Positions 41,453 to 50,845 are shown, counted from the stretch's first letter. The stretch is 64,000 bases of DNA from CATQHP01 sp965205595 (GCA_965205595.1 CBDBHI010000020.1:1-64000); one strand, 5' to 3'. Notes: generated by a model not told the origin, from the letters alone. Numbers and translations are program-made.

Positions 41453-44335
41453 ATGAAAGTCACTACCCGCCTTCCATTTCCATATTTGTTGATGATGCTT
41501 GCGGCGGCGCTTTGCGCGCGCGGACAAACGCCGCAGATGGTGAACAGCCCCGGGACGGCGCCGGTTGCGATTCGGCTGATGTTTGGGATGGACAAGCTGA
41601 CTCCCGAGCGTTGGGACGGAACGATTGCAGTCACCCCAGGGCGGGTGCTTTCGCTTAGCGGCGTGCACTTCGAGGGACGCGATCGCATCGTTTCGCCGAA
41701 TGAGTGGCTGCTGACCAACCGCGTGACGCGCTATACCGACTCGACGATGCCACGTGGATATGACCCCGTCCATACGCGTCCGTTTGCGATGATTCCCAAC
41801 GGGGTTGTCGCGACACTGGAGGCGACGGAAGACGCGCGCGTTGATGTGGAAACGGTGATGGGCTCGTTTTCGTTTTCGCTCAGCGAATTACCGTTCGGTC
41901 GCTCGAAGACGTTTCTCGACGGTGTAGCTTTGGTCGAGCGCACTGCCCCGACGGTGGAACTCACTAGCGGCGACACCTACAACGACTACGCGGCGCTGGC
42001 GGCGGGGCGCGACGGCTCGGTGTGGGTTTCTTGGATTAGCTACGAAGATGAAGAAGATGCCGTCTGGGTGGCTCGGCACGATGCCGATGGCTGGGGCACG
42101 CCGATTCGAGTGTCACCGGCCGGCGAGTACAGCGACAATTTCAGAACAGCAATAGCCGAGGATTCGGGCGGCCGCATGGTGGTGGTTTGGTCGGGAAAAT
42201 CTCCGTCCGGGCAGTGGGGTATTTTCTCGCGCGTGCTTGACGGTGGGGCGCTTTCTGGTGTTGTATCGATTGGCGGCGCCGCCGAGAATCTCTACCACCG
42301 GGTGAGGGCCGATAGCAATGGCAACGTGCATGTCGCCTGGCAGGGTTTTCGCGACGGTGTAGCCACGACTCTGCATGCGCGCTGGGACGGCTCAGCTTGG
42401 TCCGGCGAGACCGTTGTGAATATGGCAGCGGGTGACAACTGGGCTCCGGACATCGCCGCTGATTCGAAGGGTAACGTTTGGGTCGGATGGGACGGCTACG
42501 AGGCGGGCGACTTTAACGTCTATGTGCGTCGATTGAACGCCAACGGCACTTGGGAACCCGTGAAACAGGTGACTCGGTCGCCGACATTCGACGCCAACGT
42601 GGCGCTAGCTTGCGATGCCAACGACCGGCTTTGGATCGCCTGGGATTATGGCGAAGCTAATTGGGGCAAGGACTGGAGCAGCCAACGATTCAAGCCTGGT
42701 GGTGGTGCCGGGCTATACCGCACACGCGCGGTGAAAGTCGCGGTGCTCGATGGAAAAAAGCTTAAACAAGCGCCGCCGCTGATGGACGCGATGCCACCCG
42801 AGTCGAAAGATTACGTGCAACAGGCGCGCCTGCAAGTCGACGCCGCCGGCAACGTGTGGGCGATGGTTCGTTCCCTCACGAGCGCTCAGACACGCGTCAA
42901 CAACAACTGGGGCGCCGGTGGAATTTGGGAAGTCCTGCTGACTCGGCTTGACCCAGCGGGCTGGACGCCGGCGACGAAGCTACACGCTACGAACGGGCGC
43001 AACGACGTTTGGGCGTCGAGTACCTTGGCGAGTGACGGAAAGTTGTGGTTCGCGTGGTCGCGCGATGCACGGCCGTTTGGGTCGCCTGATCGCGCTGTCA
43101 ATCGTCCGTCGCCCTCAGCGCGGACAACACATGTTTCCTATACGACTTTTGACCCGAGTGCCGCCGCCTGGCGCGGCGGGGGACAGCCGCGACTCGCTAC
43201 ATTTCGCGAAGCGCTGGTTACGGCAGCGCCGGTTCATGCGACCGAGGTGGCGGATACCGAAGCGATTCGCGCCTACCGTTACGAGGTTGGCGGCAAGAGC
43301 TATCGGATTTTACGGGGCGATCTGCATCGCCACACTGATATTTCCGCGGACGGCATCGGCGAGGGCGGCCTGATTGATTTTTACCGCTACGCGATCACGG
43401 CGGGCTCGTACGATTTCATGATGGTGGCCGATCACCAATACGGTGGCGATAACGTTCCGGGCGTCGAGTACAACTGGTGGCGGACGGAAAAGTCAGAGGA
43501 CATTTTTTTGATCGACGGGCGGTTCTGGCCGTTGTTTGGAACCGAACGCAGTCTGCCCTATCCGAACGGTCATCGCAATACCGTTTTCGCCGAGCGCGGA
43601 ATACGCGCGCTGCCGATTCAGCCAGGTGAGCGCAACGGCACGATCAACACCGGCGACGTGCTCTACCCATACCTGCGACGTAACGCCGGGATAACAACTA
43701 GCCATACCTCAGGCACCGACCAAGGTACGGATTGGCGCGATAGCGACCCCGATGTCGAACCCGTTGTGGAGATCTACCAAGGGCTGCACGCGTCGTATGA
43801 GTATCCGGGCGCGCCGCGTGCCGAGACGCCCGACAAGCGCTACTACCATCACGGCGACGGCTGGCGTCCGGACGGCTTCGTCTGGGAAGCCTGGGCGAAG
43901 GGCATCAAGATCGGCTTGCAAGCAAGTTCCGACCACGTCGGCACACACGATGCCTATGCGTGCGTGCTGGTGCCCGCCGACAAAGACGTGACGCGGCAAG
44001 ACCTCGTTGACGGCATGCGGGCGCGGCACACTTACGCGGCGACCGACAACATTATTGTTGACGTTCGCATCGGCGAGCACATGATGGGCGACGCATTTGT
44101 TAGCACAGAGGCTCCAGCGGTAAAAGTGATCGCGAAGGGTACGCTGCCGATCGAGCGCATCGTATTGATCAAGAACAACGAATTCGTTTACACCGCTGAG
44201 CCCGGAACGAACGAAGTGGATTTTGAGTTTCGCGACGACTCGGCCGAGAAGGGCGAGAGTTATTACTACGTAAGGGTAGAGCAGTCGGATGGCTCGTTGG
44301 CTTGGAGTAGCCCGATCTGGGTGGACTATCGCTGA
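41453..44335 (+). CDS. Secreted DUF3604 (PHP-like) protein with N-terminal propeller, copy 2
   Basis: About 960 residues. The ATG at 41453 starts a signal peptide (RLPFPYLLMMLAAALCARGQ); upstream in-frame ATGs lack it. Residues ~150-560 hold repeated propeller-like blades (DGSVWVSWISYEDEEDAVWV, GNVHVAWQGFRDGVATTLHA, GNVWVGWDGYEAGDFNVYVR, DRLWIAWDYGEANWG). The DUF3604 core starts at YRILRGDLHRHTDISADGIG, then FMMVADHQYGG, TSHTSGTDQGTDWR and GLQASSDHVGTHDAY. It ends YYYVRVEQSDGSLAWSSPIW, like copy 1. A metal-dependent exported hydrolase is likely; the substrate is unknown. Confidence 0.85.
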   Translation: MKVTTRLPFPYLLMMLAAALCARGQTPQMVNSPGTAPVAIRLMFGMDKLTPERWDGTIAVTPGRVLSLSGVHFEGRDRIVSPNEWLLTNRVTRYTDSTMPRGYDPVHTRPFAMIPNGVVATLEATEDARVDVETVMGSFSFSLSELPFGRSKTFLDGVALVERTAPTVELTSGDTYNDYAALAAGRDGSVWVSWISYEDEEDAVWVARHDADGWGTPIRVSPAGEYSDNFRTAIAEDSGGRMVVVWSGKSPSGQWGIFSRVLDGGALSGVVSIGGAAENLYHRVRADSNGNVHVAWQGFRDGVATTLHARWDGSAWSGETVVNMAAGDNWAPDIAADSKGNVWVGWDGYEAGDFNVYVRRLNANGTWEPVKQVTRSPTFDANVALACDANDRLWIAWDYGEANWGKDWSSQRFKPGGGAGLYRTRAVKVAVLDGKKLKQAPPLMDAMPPESKDYVQQARLQVDAAGNVWAMVRSLTSAQTRVNNNWGAGGIWEVLLTRLDPAGWTPATKLHATNGRNDVWASSTLASDGKLWFAWSRDARPFGSPDRAVNRPSPSARTTHVSYTTFDPSAAAWRGGGQPRLATFREALVTAAPVHATEVADTEAIRAYRYEVGGKSYRILRGDLHRHTDISADGIGEGGLIDFYRYAITAGSYDFMMVADHQYGGDNVPGVEYNWWRTEKSEDIFLIDGRFWPLFGTERSLPYPNGHRNTVFAERGIRALPIQPGERNGTINTGDVLYPYLRRNAGITTSHTSGTDQGTDWRDSDPDVEPVVEIYQGLHASYEYPGAPRAETPDKRYYHHGDGWRPDGFVWEAWAKGIKIGLQASSDHVGTHDAYACVLVPADKDVTRQDLVDGMRARHTYAATDNIIVDVRIGEHMMGDAFVSTEAPAVKVIAKGTLPIERIVLIKNNEFVYTAEPGTNEVDFEFRDDSAEKGESYYYVRVEQSDGSLAWSSPIWVDYR

Positions 44336-44338
44336 CTT

Positions 44339-44463
44339 GCGGGCGAGAGTTGACGCGCGGAGGCGTACTTGAGAGTCCGCTGAGCACGACGACCGAGCGC
44401 AACGAAGCAGTGGCGTACCTATTGGGTGCTTTCGATCGCAACGTGGTGAGAATTGTGGCCTAG
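44339..44463. repeat. MITE-B partial copy
   Basis: Matches the right two thirds of the 60442-60625 copy: GCGGGCGA…GACGCGCGGAGGCGTACTTGA…GAGCGCAACGAAGCAGTGG…ACGTGGTGAG…CTAG. The left CTAG end is missing. Its right part encodes the last dozen codons and the stop of the regulator gene on the minus strand. Confidence 0.75.
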
Positions 44464-45593
44464 GGCCTCATCGACGTCTAACTTCTTGAGCTTTTCGACC
44501 AGCGTTGTGCGCTTGAGCCCGAGACTCTCGGCGGCGCGGCTGCGGTTGCCGTGAGTCTCTCCGAGTGTGCGCTGAATCAGGTCCCGTTCGAAGCGAGAAA
44601 CTAAATCTTTGAATCCCGCCGGGCGCTGAGAACCCGCTCGAGCGACAGCGGGCGACTCGTCGTAGGGATTTGCTATAAACGACCGCGCGTTGTCTTCAGG
44701 CAGGTCGTGGGCCGTGATCGTCGGACGGTCTTGCGCCTGTATCACCGCCATTTCCATGGCGTTCTCCAACTCGCGAATATTTCCCGGCCAGCGGCGCGCG
44801 GCCAGATTGTCGAGCGCCTCGTCACTGACGCTCTTCGGCGCAAGCGCGTCGCGGCGACAAAACCCATCTACGAAATGTGTTGCAAACAGTGGGATGTCTT
44901 CACGGCGCTCTCGCAGCGGCGGCAGGTGGATCGGAAAAACATTGATGCGGTAGTAGAGGTCTTCTCTAAACTGGCCGTCGGCAACTCGCTGTTTGAGGTT
45001 GACGTTCGTGGCGGCGATGACGCGAGCATCGAACTTGCGAGCCTTGCCATCGCCTATGCGATGAATTTCTCGCTCTTGCAACGCCCGCAGTAGTTTCGGT
45101 TGTAGTTCGAGCGGCATGTCGCCGATTTCGTCTAGAAATATCGTGCCGTTCTGGGCTTGCTCAAAGCGGCCCACGCGGTCCTGATGGGCATCGGTAAACG
45201 CGCCGCGCACGTGTCCAAAAAACTCGTCCTCGAGAAGATTCGCCGGGATGCCGCCACAGTTGACTGAGACCATGTCCGCTCGGAAGCGCCGGTTCCCGGT
45301 GTGTAGCGCCTGCGCTACTCGCTCCTTTCCGGTTCCAGTCTCGCCGCTGATCAGTACCGTCGCGCTGCGCGCCGCTACGAGCCTAATTTGGTCGATGACG
45401 TGCCGCATTCGCGAACTCTTACCCGCCAATAGACCGAGATCATTGCCCCGCTCAAGTTGTGGCCCTCCGTGCGCTCGTGGCTGGGGATTTTCGGCCGACG
45501 CCGCCAGAGTAAGCACCGAGATCCGCCGCAAAACGTCCTCGGCGTTGAAGGGCTGCACGACGAAATCCGACGCTCTGACGCTTAGCGACTCCC
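44419..45593 (-). pseudogene. NtrC-family sigma-54 activator, C-terminal part (split by an IS)
   Basis: After an IS scar the gene continues from the receiver's last helix (ESLSVRASDFVVQPFNAEDVLR) into a complete AAA+ domain: SGETGTGKERVAQAL (Walker A), FFGHVRGAFTDAHQDRVGRF (sigma-54-contacting GAFTDA), TIFLDEIGDMP (Walker B), REDLYYRINVFPIHLPPLRE and RWPGNIRELENAM. A Fis-type HTH follows (NRSRAAESLGLKRTTLVEKL). The last residues HNSHHVAIESTQ come from a MITE-B copy. With the upstream IS-derived frame it is open to 45921 and may still produce an AAA+/HTH protein lacking its receiver, so partial activity is possible. Confidence 0.88.
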
Positions 45594-47200
45594 TCTTTTC
45601 CAATTGAAAGATGAGCCTGAAGGAGAGAGGCGAAGCAGCTGCGGGTTGAGGGGGATTATAGCGTGAGTTGAGGTCGGCGGCTACAGCTATTTGTGGCTTC
45701 GTAGGGCGGGGTGAGGGGGATTGCATAAGGGGGAAGGGGCGGCAGCCCCAATCCCCCTTTGCAGCCATCCCAGGCGAGACCCCACGGCCGTCTTCGGACG
45801 TGGGCCGGAGGAGCCGACAACGCCTCGGGTCGGGGCGTTGTCTAGCGCGTGCGCCAGCAGATCGCGAGGTCTTTGCAGACGCGTTGCAGTTCGTTGCGCT
45901 GAGCGTCGAGTTGCTCGGCAAACTCGGTGTCGGAACAAGTGTCCGCTCGCGCTTGGAGCTTCTTGAGCGAGCGATCCGCGCGCAGGCCGCGCTGCTCGGC
46001 GGGCAGGCTGAGCAGCTTTTCCCACGGCGTGCTCCACTCGGCGTACACCTTGCGCAACTTGCCGCGGCGGTCTCGGCGCTCGCTGGCGAAAGCGCATGGG
46101 CGATGAAAATTCAAGTACGGGTTGAGCCACTGGCGGTAGAAGGTGTCGATCGCCTGCGTCGCTTCCGAGGGCAAAAACTGGTAGCCCATCCACTTGCGCA
46201 CCACCGCGCCGTTCTTGGTTTCGACCAAGGCATTGTCGTTCGAACGGCGCGCGCGAGACTTCGTAAATTCAATTCGCAACTTCTCGAGCAGTTTAGCGGT
46301 TTGATGGTTGACGAATTCGCTGCCATTGTCGGAGTGAAAGCCGCGAACGATAAATGGAAATTGTTCCAAAAGCCCTTCCAGCAAGGGAATGAGGTGATTT
46401 TCGTTGATGCGTTGGACGCAGCCGACGGCCTGCCACTGCGTCACTTCGTCGACCACATTGATGCTGTAGGCGCCTTTTTCGCCTTCCTGTTCGGGCGAGT
46501 GCACGGTGTCGATGCGCAGGTAGCCCGGACGTCCTCGCGGCTCGGGTTGGCGGCGTTCGCCGATCGCAACGGGCGTGGGACGGGTCTTGTCGAGATGCAA
46601 ACTGTGACGTTGGTAGACGGCTCTTTTTCGCAAGTTGTACAGCTGGCCCACGGACAATTCGGCCAGGCGTCGAAACTCTTTGCGGCCGTAGATCTGGAAC
46701 TCGCGTTGGAGAATGCGGCGGGTGGCCGGCCCCGAGAGACGTTGCTGTACTTGGTCGACATGCGCCAGGAGAACGATGTCGGCGCGGCTGTACTTGGTGG
46801 GGAAGCGGCGCCTTCGATAGGCTGTCGGCCGAACGCACTTTTCGCGCAAAAACTGCCCGATGAGGCGAGTCAATTGGGCGCGGCTTAAGCCGGTTAGCTT
46901 GCTCAGGAAGCGTCTCAACAATCCTTTAACCGAGCGCTTCTGGTCGGCATAATGATGCCTCTTCAGGACGCCTTCGACGAGCGCGTATTTATCCGCTCGA
47001 CTTCCGGCCTGGAACTCGACGGACCCGCACCCGTCGAGAAAACTCTCGATCTCATCGAGACTCAGTGATTCGGCTTGCTGCACGGCGACTCCCATCGCCC
47101 GCAGTTTGCCTGTTCCTAATCGACCTTGCCCAAATTACCTCCAGGCTCATCTTGTGTTGGAATCACCCCTCCCTTCAGGCTCATCTTGTATTGGACAAGA
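45594..47200. mobile_element. Integrase-core insertion sequence splitting the NtrC-type regulator
   Basis: 1607 bp. The inward ends TCTTTTCCAAT…AGATGAGCCTGAAGG and TCTTGTCCAAT…AGATGAGCCTGAAGG match closely. It is flanked by CGACTCC (45586-45592 and 47201-47207; the eighth base is C versus G). Removing element and duplication rejoins SVAES and LSVRASDF in frame. Near the right end CAGGCTCATCTTGT(G/A)TTGGA occurs twice (about 47144 and 47176), resembling paired transposase-binding sites. Confidence 0.88.
45842..47095 (-). CDS. Transposase with integrase catalytic core (IS481-like / unclassified)
   Basis: 417 residues. The N-terminal half is basic and helical (RSVKGLLRRFLSKLTGLSRA, LTRLIGQFLREKCVRPTAYR) and fits DNA binding. 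The rve-type DDE core reads RPGYLRIDTVHSPEQEGEKG (first D), FIVRGFHSDNGSEFVNHQTA (second D) and SRARRSNDNALVETKNGAVV (E). It has an intact length and lies inside well-defined inverted ends. The assignment to IS481 rather than an unclassified group rests only on the general layout. Confidence 0.85.
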   Translation of the reverse strand: MGVAVQQAESLSLDEIESFLDGCGSVEFQAGSRADKYALVEGVLKRHHYADQKRSVKGLLRRFLSKLTGLSRAQLTRLIGQFLREKCVRPTAYRRRRFPTKYSRADIVLLAHVDQVQQRLSGPATRRILQREFQIYGRKEFRRLAELSVGQLYNLRKRAVYQRHSLHLDKTRPTPVAIGERRQPEPRGRPGYLRIDTVHSPEQEGEKGAYSINVVDEVTQWQAVGCVQRINENHLIPLLEGLLEQFPFIVRGFHSDNGSEFVNHQTAKLLEKLRIEFTKSRARRSNDNALVETKNGAVVRKWMGYQFLPSEATQAIDTFYRQWLNPYLNFHRPCAFASERRDRRGKLRKVYAEWSTPWEKLLSLPAEQRGLRADRSLKKLQARADTCSDTEFAEQLDAQRNELQRVCKDLAICWRTR

Positions 47201-47518
47201 CGACTCCGCCACTGATGCGAACTGGTGTGCCGGGCCGATGGCAATTACAGGGACTCCGACCGCGATTTCCCTTGCGGTCGTGACCAGAGCGCGACCGGCC
47301 GAGATCTGCTCGTCACCAACACGCTCTCGGAGCTCAATCAGTACGGCATGCGGACGGTAGTGCATCAGCCTCTCACCCGCCGTTTCCGCGGAAAGACGTT
47401 CTACACGAAAACCCCTCGCTTCAAGCTGTCGCGGCAGTTCTCGCGTTAGATCTCGTGAATGCACTCGCGACCGGGGATTTCCGAGAGAAACGAGCCAAAT
47501 TTTGGGTAGATTAGTCAT
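47201..47518 (-). pseudogene. NtrC-type regulator, N-terminal part of a degenerate receiver domain
   Basis: Begins at ATG 47518 (MTNLPKIWLVSLGNPRSRVH). It forms the first strands and helices of a receiver (RELPRQLEARGFRVERLSAE, YRPHAVLIELRERVGDEQIS, IAVGVPVIAIGPAHQFASVA) and stops at the IS. The acidic pair expected after the first strand is absent, the phospho-acceptor position in AVLIEL is Glu rather than Asp, and in the other half the conserved Lys of the KPF motif is Gln (VVQPF). The receiver was therefore probably phosphorylation-independent before the insertion. Confidence 0.82.
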
Positions 47519-47936
47519 GCTGTAACGAAGATCAGCATTCTGATGGCCATCGTCGGCAAAGAGTTCTACTCCCTTAGAATCATCGACATATAGAAATCGT
47601 GCCAAGTCCGCCGACCAAAACGGGACAGCCGGATGCGAGTGATTTACGTCTAAAACGCTTGGAATCAACCGCGTGCCAATCTGAATTGGAGTTCCCAAAA
47701 TGGGACGCCGATCCGAGTCCGAAATCCCTCGGCCAAGATCTTGACGGATGCGCCAAAAATTTGACGCTCGCAGGCCTACCAAAGAACTACACCGGTCTAT
47801 TGTTTTCAAACACTTAGACTACGTCTGGATTTTGGCATTCGTCATGCAATTGTCACGGGCAAGCAGCCGGCTGACGAATAAGAGCGAAACCGCTTCACGA
47901 TGTCCGCCGGCCCGATTCTTACGAGGAGACCGACCA
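47519..47936. other. Divergent intergenic region
   Basis: 418 bases between the broken regulator gene and the sigma factor gene. It should hold both promoters. No repeat, RNA or additional gene is recognised; an in-frame extension of the sigma factor gene upstream to 47748 looks non-coding. Confidence 0.5.
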
Positions 47937-48752
47937 GTGCCCCAGACAGCCCAAGCCACAGCCCGCACATCGCAGCCCGCCCACGACGCGAAGATGGGCC
48001 CACACGAAAGACCGCTTACGCGCGACGAACTCATTCTGAAACACCTGCCGCTCACCCGCGCCATCGCCAGCCGGGTTCGCGAAAACCTGCCCGTCCAAGT
48101 CGAACTTGACGACCTCACTCACGCCGGCGTGCTTGGACTTTTCGATGCCGTAAAAAAATACGACCCAGCAAAAAACGTCGTTTTCCACCTCTATGCCAAG
48201 CACCGTATTCGAGGCGCGATCCTCGACAGTCTGCGTCAACTCGACTGGGCCTCGCGCGATCTACGCAAGCGCTATAAGTCGATCGAGAATACCGCCCATC
48301 AGGAAGCTCAGAAGCTGGGCCGTGCCCCCGAAGAAGCCGAGATCGCAGCCGCAATGGGACTCTCAGAGACGATATATCGCAAACACACCTCGGAACTCAA
48401 GGCAGCGGGACTCACCGCCGGACAGCCCCACAAAGTCGAAAAACCTGAGTACACCGGCTATGGCGAACCGATCGACCTGCCCGAGCGCCGGCCGGACCAA
48501 TTGTTTGCCGACAACGAACTCCGCCACGTTCTCGATTCGGTCGTCGACACGCTGTCGCCCCGTTACCAGAAAGTCATTCGAATGCACTATCGCCAGGAGC
48601 GAACCATGAAGCAGATCGGCGCCGAACTCGGGGTAAACGAGAGCCGTGTTTCGCAGATTCACAAGGCTGCGCTAGAAAAACTGGGGGCTGCGTTGCGCAT
48701 CGGCGGGTTCGGGTCCAGCTACGAATTTCTCGAAGATCGCCGTCCAGCGTAG
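47937..48752 (+). CDS. FliA/WhiG-like sigma factor (sigma-28 type)
   Basis: About 271 residues from GTG 47937, preceded by GAGGAG eight bases upstream; ATG 47991 is an alternative. Region 2 (LPVQVELDDLTHAGVLGLFD, VVFHLYAKHRIRGAILDSLR, QLDWASRDLRKRYKSIENTA) is the FliA/WhiG signature. Region 3 (RAPEEAEIAAAMGLSETIYR) and region 4 (SPRYQKVIRMHYRQERTMKQ, LGVNESRVSQIHKAALEKL) follow in order. It directs RNA polymerase to motility-type or stress promoters. No flagellar genes are nearby, so the regulon is unknown. Confidence 0.92.
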   Translation: MPQTAQATARTSQPAHDAKMGPHERPLTRDELILKHLPLTRAIASRVRENLPVQVELDDLTHAGVLGLFDAVKKYDPAKNVVFHLYAKHRIRGAILDSLRQLDWASRDLRKRYKSIENTAHQEAQKLGRAPEEAEIAAAMGLSETIYRKHTSELKAAGLTAGQPHKVEKPEYTGYGEPIDLPERRPDQLFADNELRHVLDSVVDTLSPRYQKVIRMHYRQERTMKQIGAELGVNESRVSQIHKAALEKLGAALRIGGFGSSYEFLEDRRPA

Positions 48753-48784
48753 CCGTGTGATCGAGCGCGGTACCCTAGTCGGAC

Positions 48785-49504
48785 GTGCATCTCTCGACGA
48801 AACCTATTGACCCTAAAGACCGCTTGATCTTCGCCCTCGATGTGCCCACCGTTGGCGACGCTCACGGCCTCATCGAATCGCTAGGCGACAGCGTCACTTT
48901 TTACAAAGTCGGGCTCGAACTGTTCATGGCTGGAGGCTACTTCGAGCTCGTCGACCATCTCGTCTCGAGCGGCAAGAAAGTATTCGTCGACCTGAAGTTT
49001 TTCGATGTCCCCGCAACCGTAGGGCGGGCGGTCAGCCGGCTGAACGGACGAGGCGTCAGGTGCTGCACGGTACACGGTAATGACGGCATGTTGGAATCAG
49101 CCTGTGAAAATAAGGGCGACGTCAAAATTCTGGCCGTCACGGTGTTGACCAGTCTCGATCGCGGTGATCTCGACGACCTAGGATTTGACTGCGATCCAGC
49201 CGAGCTGGTGCTCTCACGCGCCAAACGCGCGCTCGCGATTGGATGTGACGGGGTGATTTCTTCTGGGCTTGAGGCGCCGGCGCTGCGCGAGCATTTGGAC
49301 CATCGCCTTTTAGTAGTCACGCCCGGCATCCGGCCGGTCGAGAACCGCCCCGCGGACGATCAAAAACGAAGCGTCGATGTGCGCCAAGCGTTTCTAAACG
49401 GAGCCGACCACATCGTGGTGGGGCGTCCGATTCGCAACGCCCCCGATCCACGCGCGGCGGCCGACGCGATTCAGGCGACAATTGCCGAAGTGTTCGCTGG
49501 CTAG
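48785..49504 (+). CDS. pyrF: Orotidine 5'-phosphate decarboxylase
   Basis: The last step of UMP synthesis. About 239 residues from GTG 48785, 32 bases after the sigma factor. Substrate and catalytic motifs are DRLIFALDVPTVGDA, TFYKVGLELFMAGG, KVFVDLKFFDVPATVGRAVS (the D-x-K-x-x-D catalytic array) and TPGIRPVENRPADDQKRSVD, then DHIVVGRPIRNAPDP. Complete and of typical length. Possibly co-transcribed with the sigma factor. Confidence 0.96.
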   Translation: MHLSTKPIDPKDRLIFALDVPTVGDAHGLIESLGDSVTFYKVGLELFMAGGYFELVDHLVSSGKKVFVDLKFFDVPATVGRAVSRLNGRGVRCCTVHGNDGMLESACENKGDVKILAVTVLTSLDRGDLDDLGFDCDPAELVLSRAKRALAIGCDGVISSGLEAPALREHLDHRLLVVTPGIRPVENRPADDQKRSVDVRQAFLNGADHIVVGRPIRNAPDPRAAADAIQATIAEVFAG

Positions 49505-49595
49505 CCCAACGTCGTTCAAACCGAACCCACTCTGTGGAGACATGCAAGCGAGCACGGACTTTTCGTCCGTCGCTCGGATTCGCCTTGATGCACGA

Positions 49596-50369
49596 TTAAG
49601 GTCTGGCGAGAATCGACTTCGCCTCTTTGCGCAGCCGCCGAGCTCGCGGGCTATTCGCTTTTTCGAGATCTAGGAATGTTTCGAGCAATTGCTTCGCCGG
49701 CTCAAGCCTGCCTTGCGCTTGCTGCGCGAGGGCTTCCCAGAAGTACGACTCAGACTGCCGCTTCGATAGCCGACGCGCTTTGCGAGCGGCCGCAATGGCG
49801 TGTTGCATGTTTCCCTCGCCCGCGGACTGCCGATAGCGGACAAGCGCCTCTGCCAGATCGAGCTGGACCGCGGCGTTATCTGGGGAATCCTCAACCTGGC
49901 GTCGAGCTATGCCAATGCGCTCCGATAGCGCCCGCACGGTTCGACGTTGTCGGCGGCACTGGACACAACGGACCGCAGTGCAATGGAGCGGGATACCGAG
50001 TGTCTCGTACCAATAGCGCTGCTCTCGTGCACTGAATACGAAAGGCCGCTGGCACTGTGAGCAAACGCGCCCGGAGTCTTGGTAGTATTGGTAGTAGTAG
50101 ATCGGCAGATCGTAGTCGCCGAGTTGCTGCTGTCGGTGAACGTCCGCGCGGATGGCGCCGCGCGGTAGCGGCGGCTTATGGTCGGGATCGCATTTGTAAC
50201 TGGTGAAAGTCTGTCCGTCTTCACCTTGCCAGGTACGCTCGACAATTATCGGAACCGTACCGTATTGCGGGTGCTCAAAGGAATGAGGCTCCGGCGGCGG
50301 AGGCTTCTTCGCTGAGCGAGCGCCGTCGCGTGTGCCGCGATCTCTCTCACGCCTTTTCTTTTTCGCCAT
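49596..50369 (-). CDS. Zinc-ribbon protein with helical repeat tail (hypothetical)
   Basis: About 257 residues. A Lys/Arg-rich N-terminus is followed by a treble-clef/zinc-ribbon region with paired cysteines (VCSQCQRPFVFSAREQRYW, HCTAVRCVQCRRQRR), resembling the probable-zinc-ribbon family. The C-terminal ~110 residues are helical and TPR-like (NAAVQLDLAEALVRYRQSAG, SESYFWEALAQQAQGRLEPA). The ATG overlaps the TGA of the upstream arsC-like gene (GTGATGG), so it is translationally coupled. No enzymatic role is evident; nucleic-acid or protein binding is inferred. Confidence 0.75.
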   Translation of the reverse strand: MAKKKRRERDRGTRDGARSAKKPPPPEPHSFEHPQYGTVPIIVERTWQGEDGQTFTSYKCDPDHKPPLPRGAIRADVHRQQQLGDYDLPIYYYQYYQDSGRVCSQCQRPFVFSAREQRYWYETLGIPLHCTAVRCVQCRRQRRTVRALSERIGIARRQVEDSPDNAAVQLDLAEALVRYRQSAGEGNMQHAIAAARKARRLSKRQSESYFWEALAQQAQGRLEPAKQLLETFLDLEKANSPRARRLRKEAKSILARP

Positions 50370-50800
50370 CACGTGGTCCGATCGAGCCAGTCGCGGAGTG
50401 TCGAACTTATCTCGTCACGCACTCGTCGAAAAACCGTCATGCGCTCGTCGTCACTTCCGGTTGCTTGAGCGGGATCGTCGAAGCTCCAGTGCATTATTTT
50501 TGCTTGGCCAGGAAAGACCGGGCAGTTTTCTCTAGCGTTGTCGCAGACCGTAATAACCGTGTTGATGCCGGAATGCAAGAATTCGTCGACGTGCCGCGAT
50601 TTCTGTTGAGAAATGTCGATGCCGAGTTCCATCATCGCGATGACGGCTCGAGGGTTTAGGCCTTGCGGATTTGTTCCAGCCGAGAACACCTCGAAGCGAT
50701 CAGCCGCCATCGATCGCAGTAGACCCTCAGCCATCTGACTGCGACAGGAGTTACCAGTGCAGAGAAACAAGACCTTGGTCTTGGCAGCCATTGCTAACAA
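50369..50800 (-). CDS. arsC: Arsenate reductase / low-molecular-weight tyrosine phosphatase family
   Basis: About 140 residues; start at 50800 or more likely at MAAKTKV (50791). The P-loop LFLCTGNSCRSQMAEGLLRS carries the CX5R nucleophile. TVCDNARENCPVFPGQAKIM contains the redox cysteines of thioredoxin-coupled ArsC, and MHWSFDDPAQATGSD carries the general-acid aspartate. It reduces arsenate to arsenite; the extra cysteines make plain phosphatase activity less likely. No arsR or arsenite pump is adjacent. Confidence 0.88.
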   Translation of the reverse strand: MLAMAAKTKVLFLCTGNSCRSQMAEGLLRSMAADRFEVFSAGTNPQGLNPRAVIAMMELGIDISQQKSRHVDEFLHSGINTVITVCDNARENCPVFPGQAKIMHWSFDDPAQATGSDDERMTVFRRVRDEISSTLRDWLDRTT

Positions 50801-50845
50801 TTGTAGGTCCGAACGTGGCGAAGCATCCGGACTAGAGGCCGGCCT

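Noticed and set aside
45668..46888. 406-codon open frame on the plus strand
   Set aside because: Antisense to the integrase-core transposase, whose DDE motifs and inverted ends are clear.
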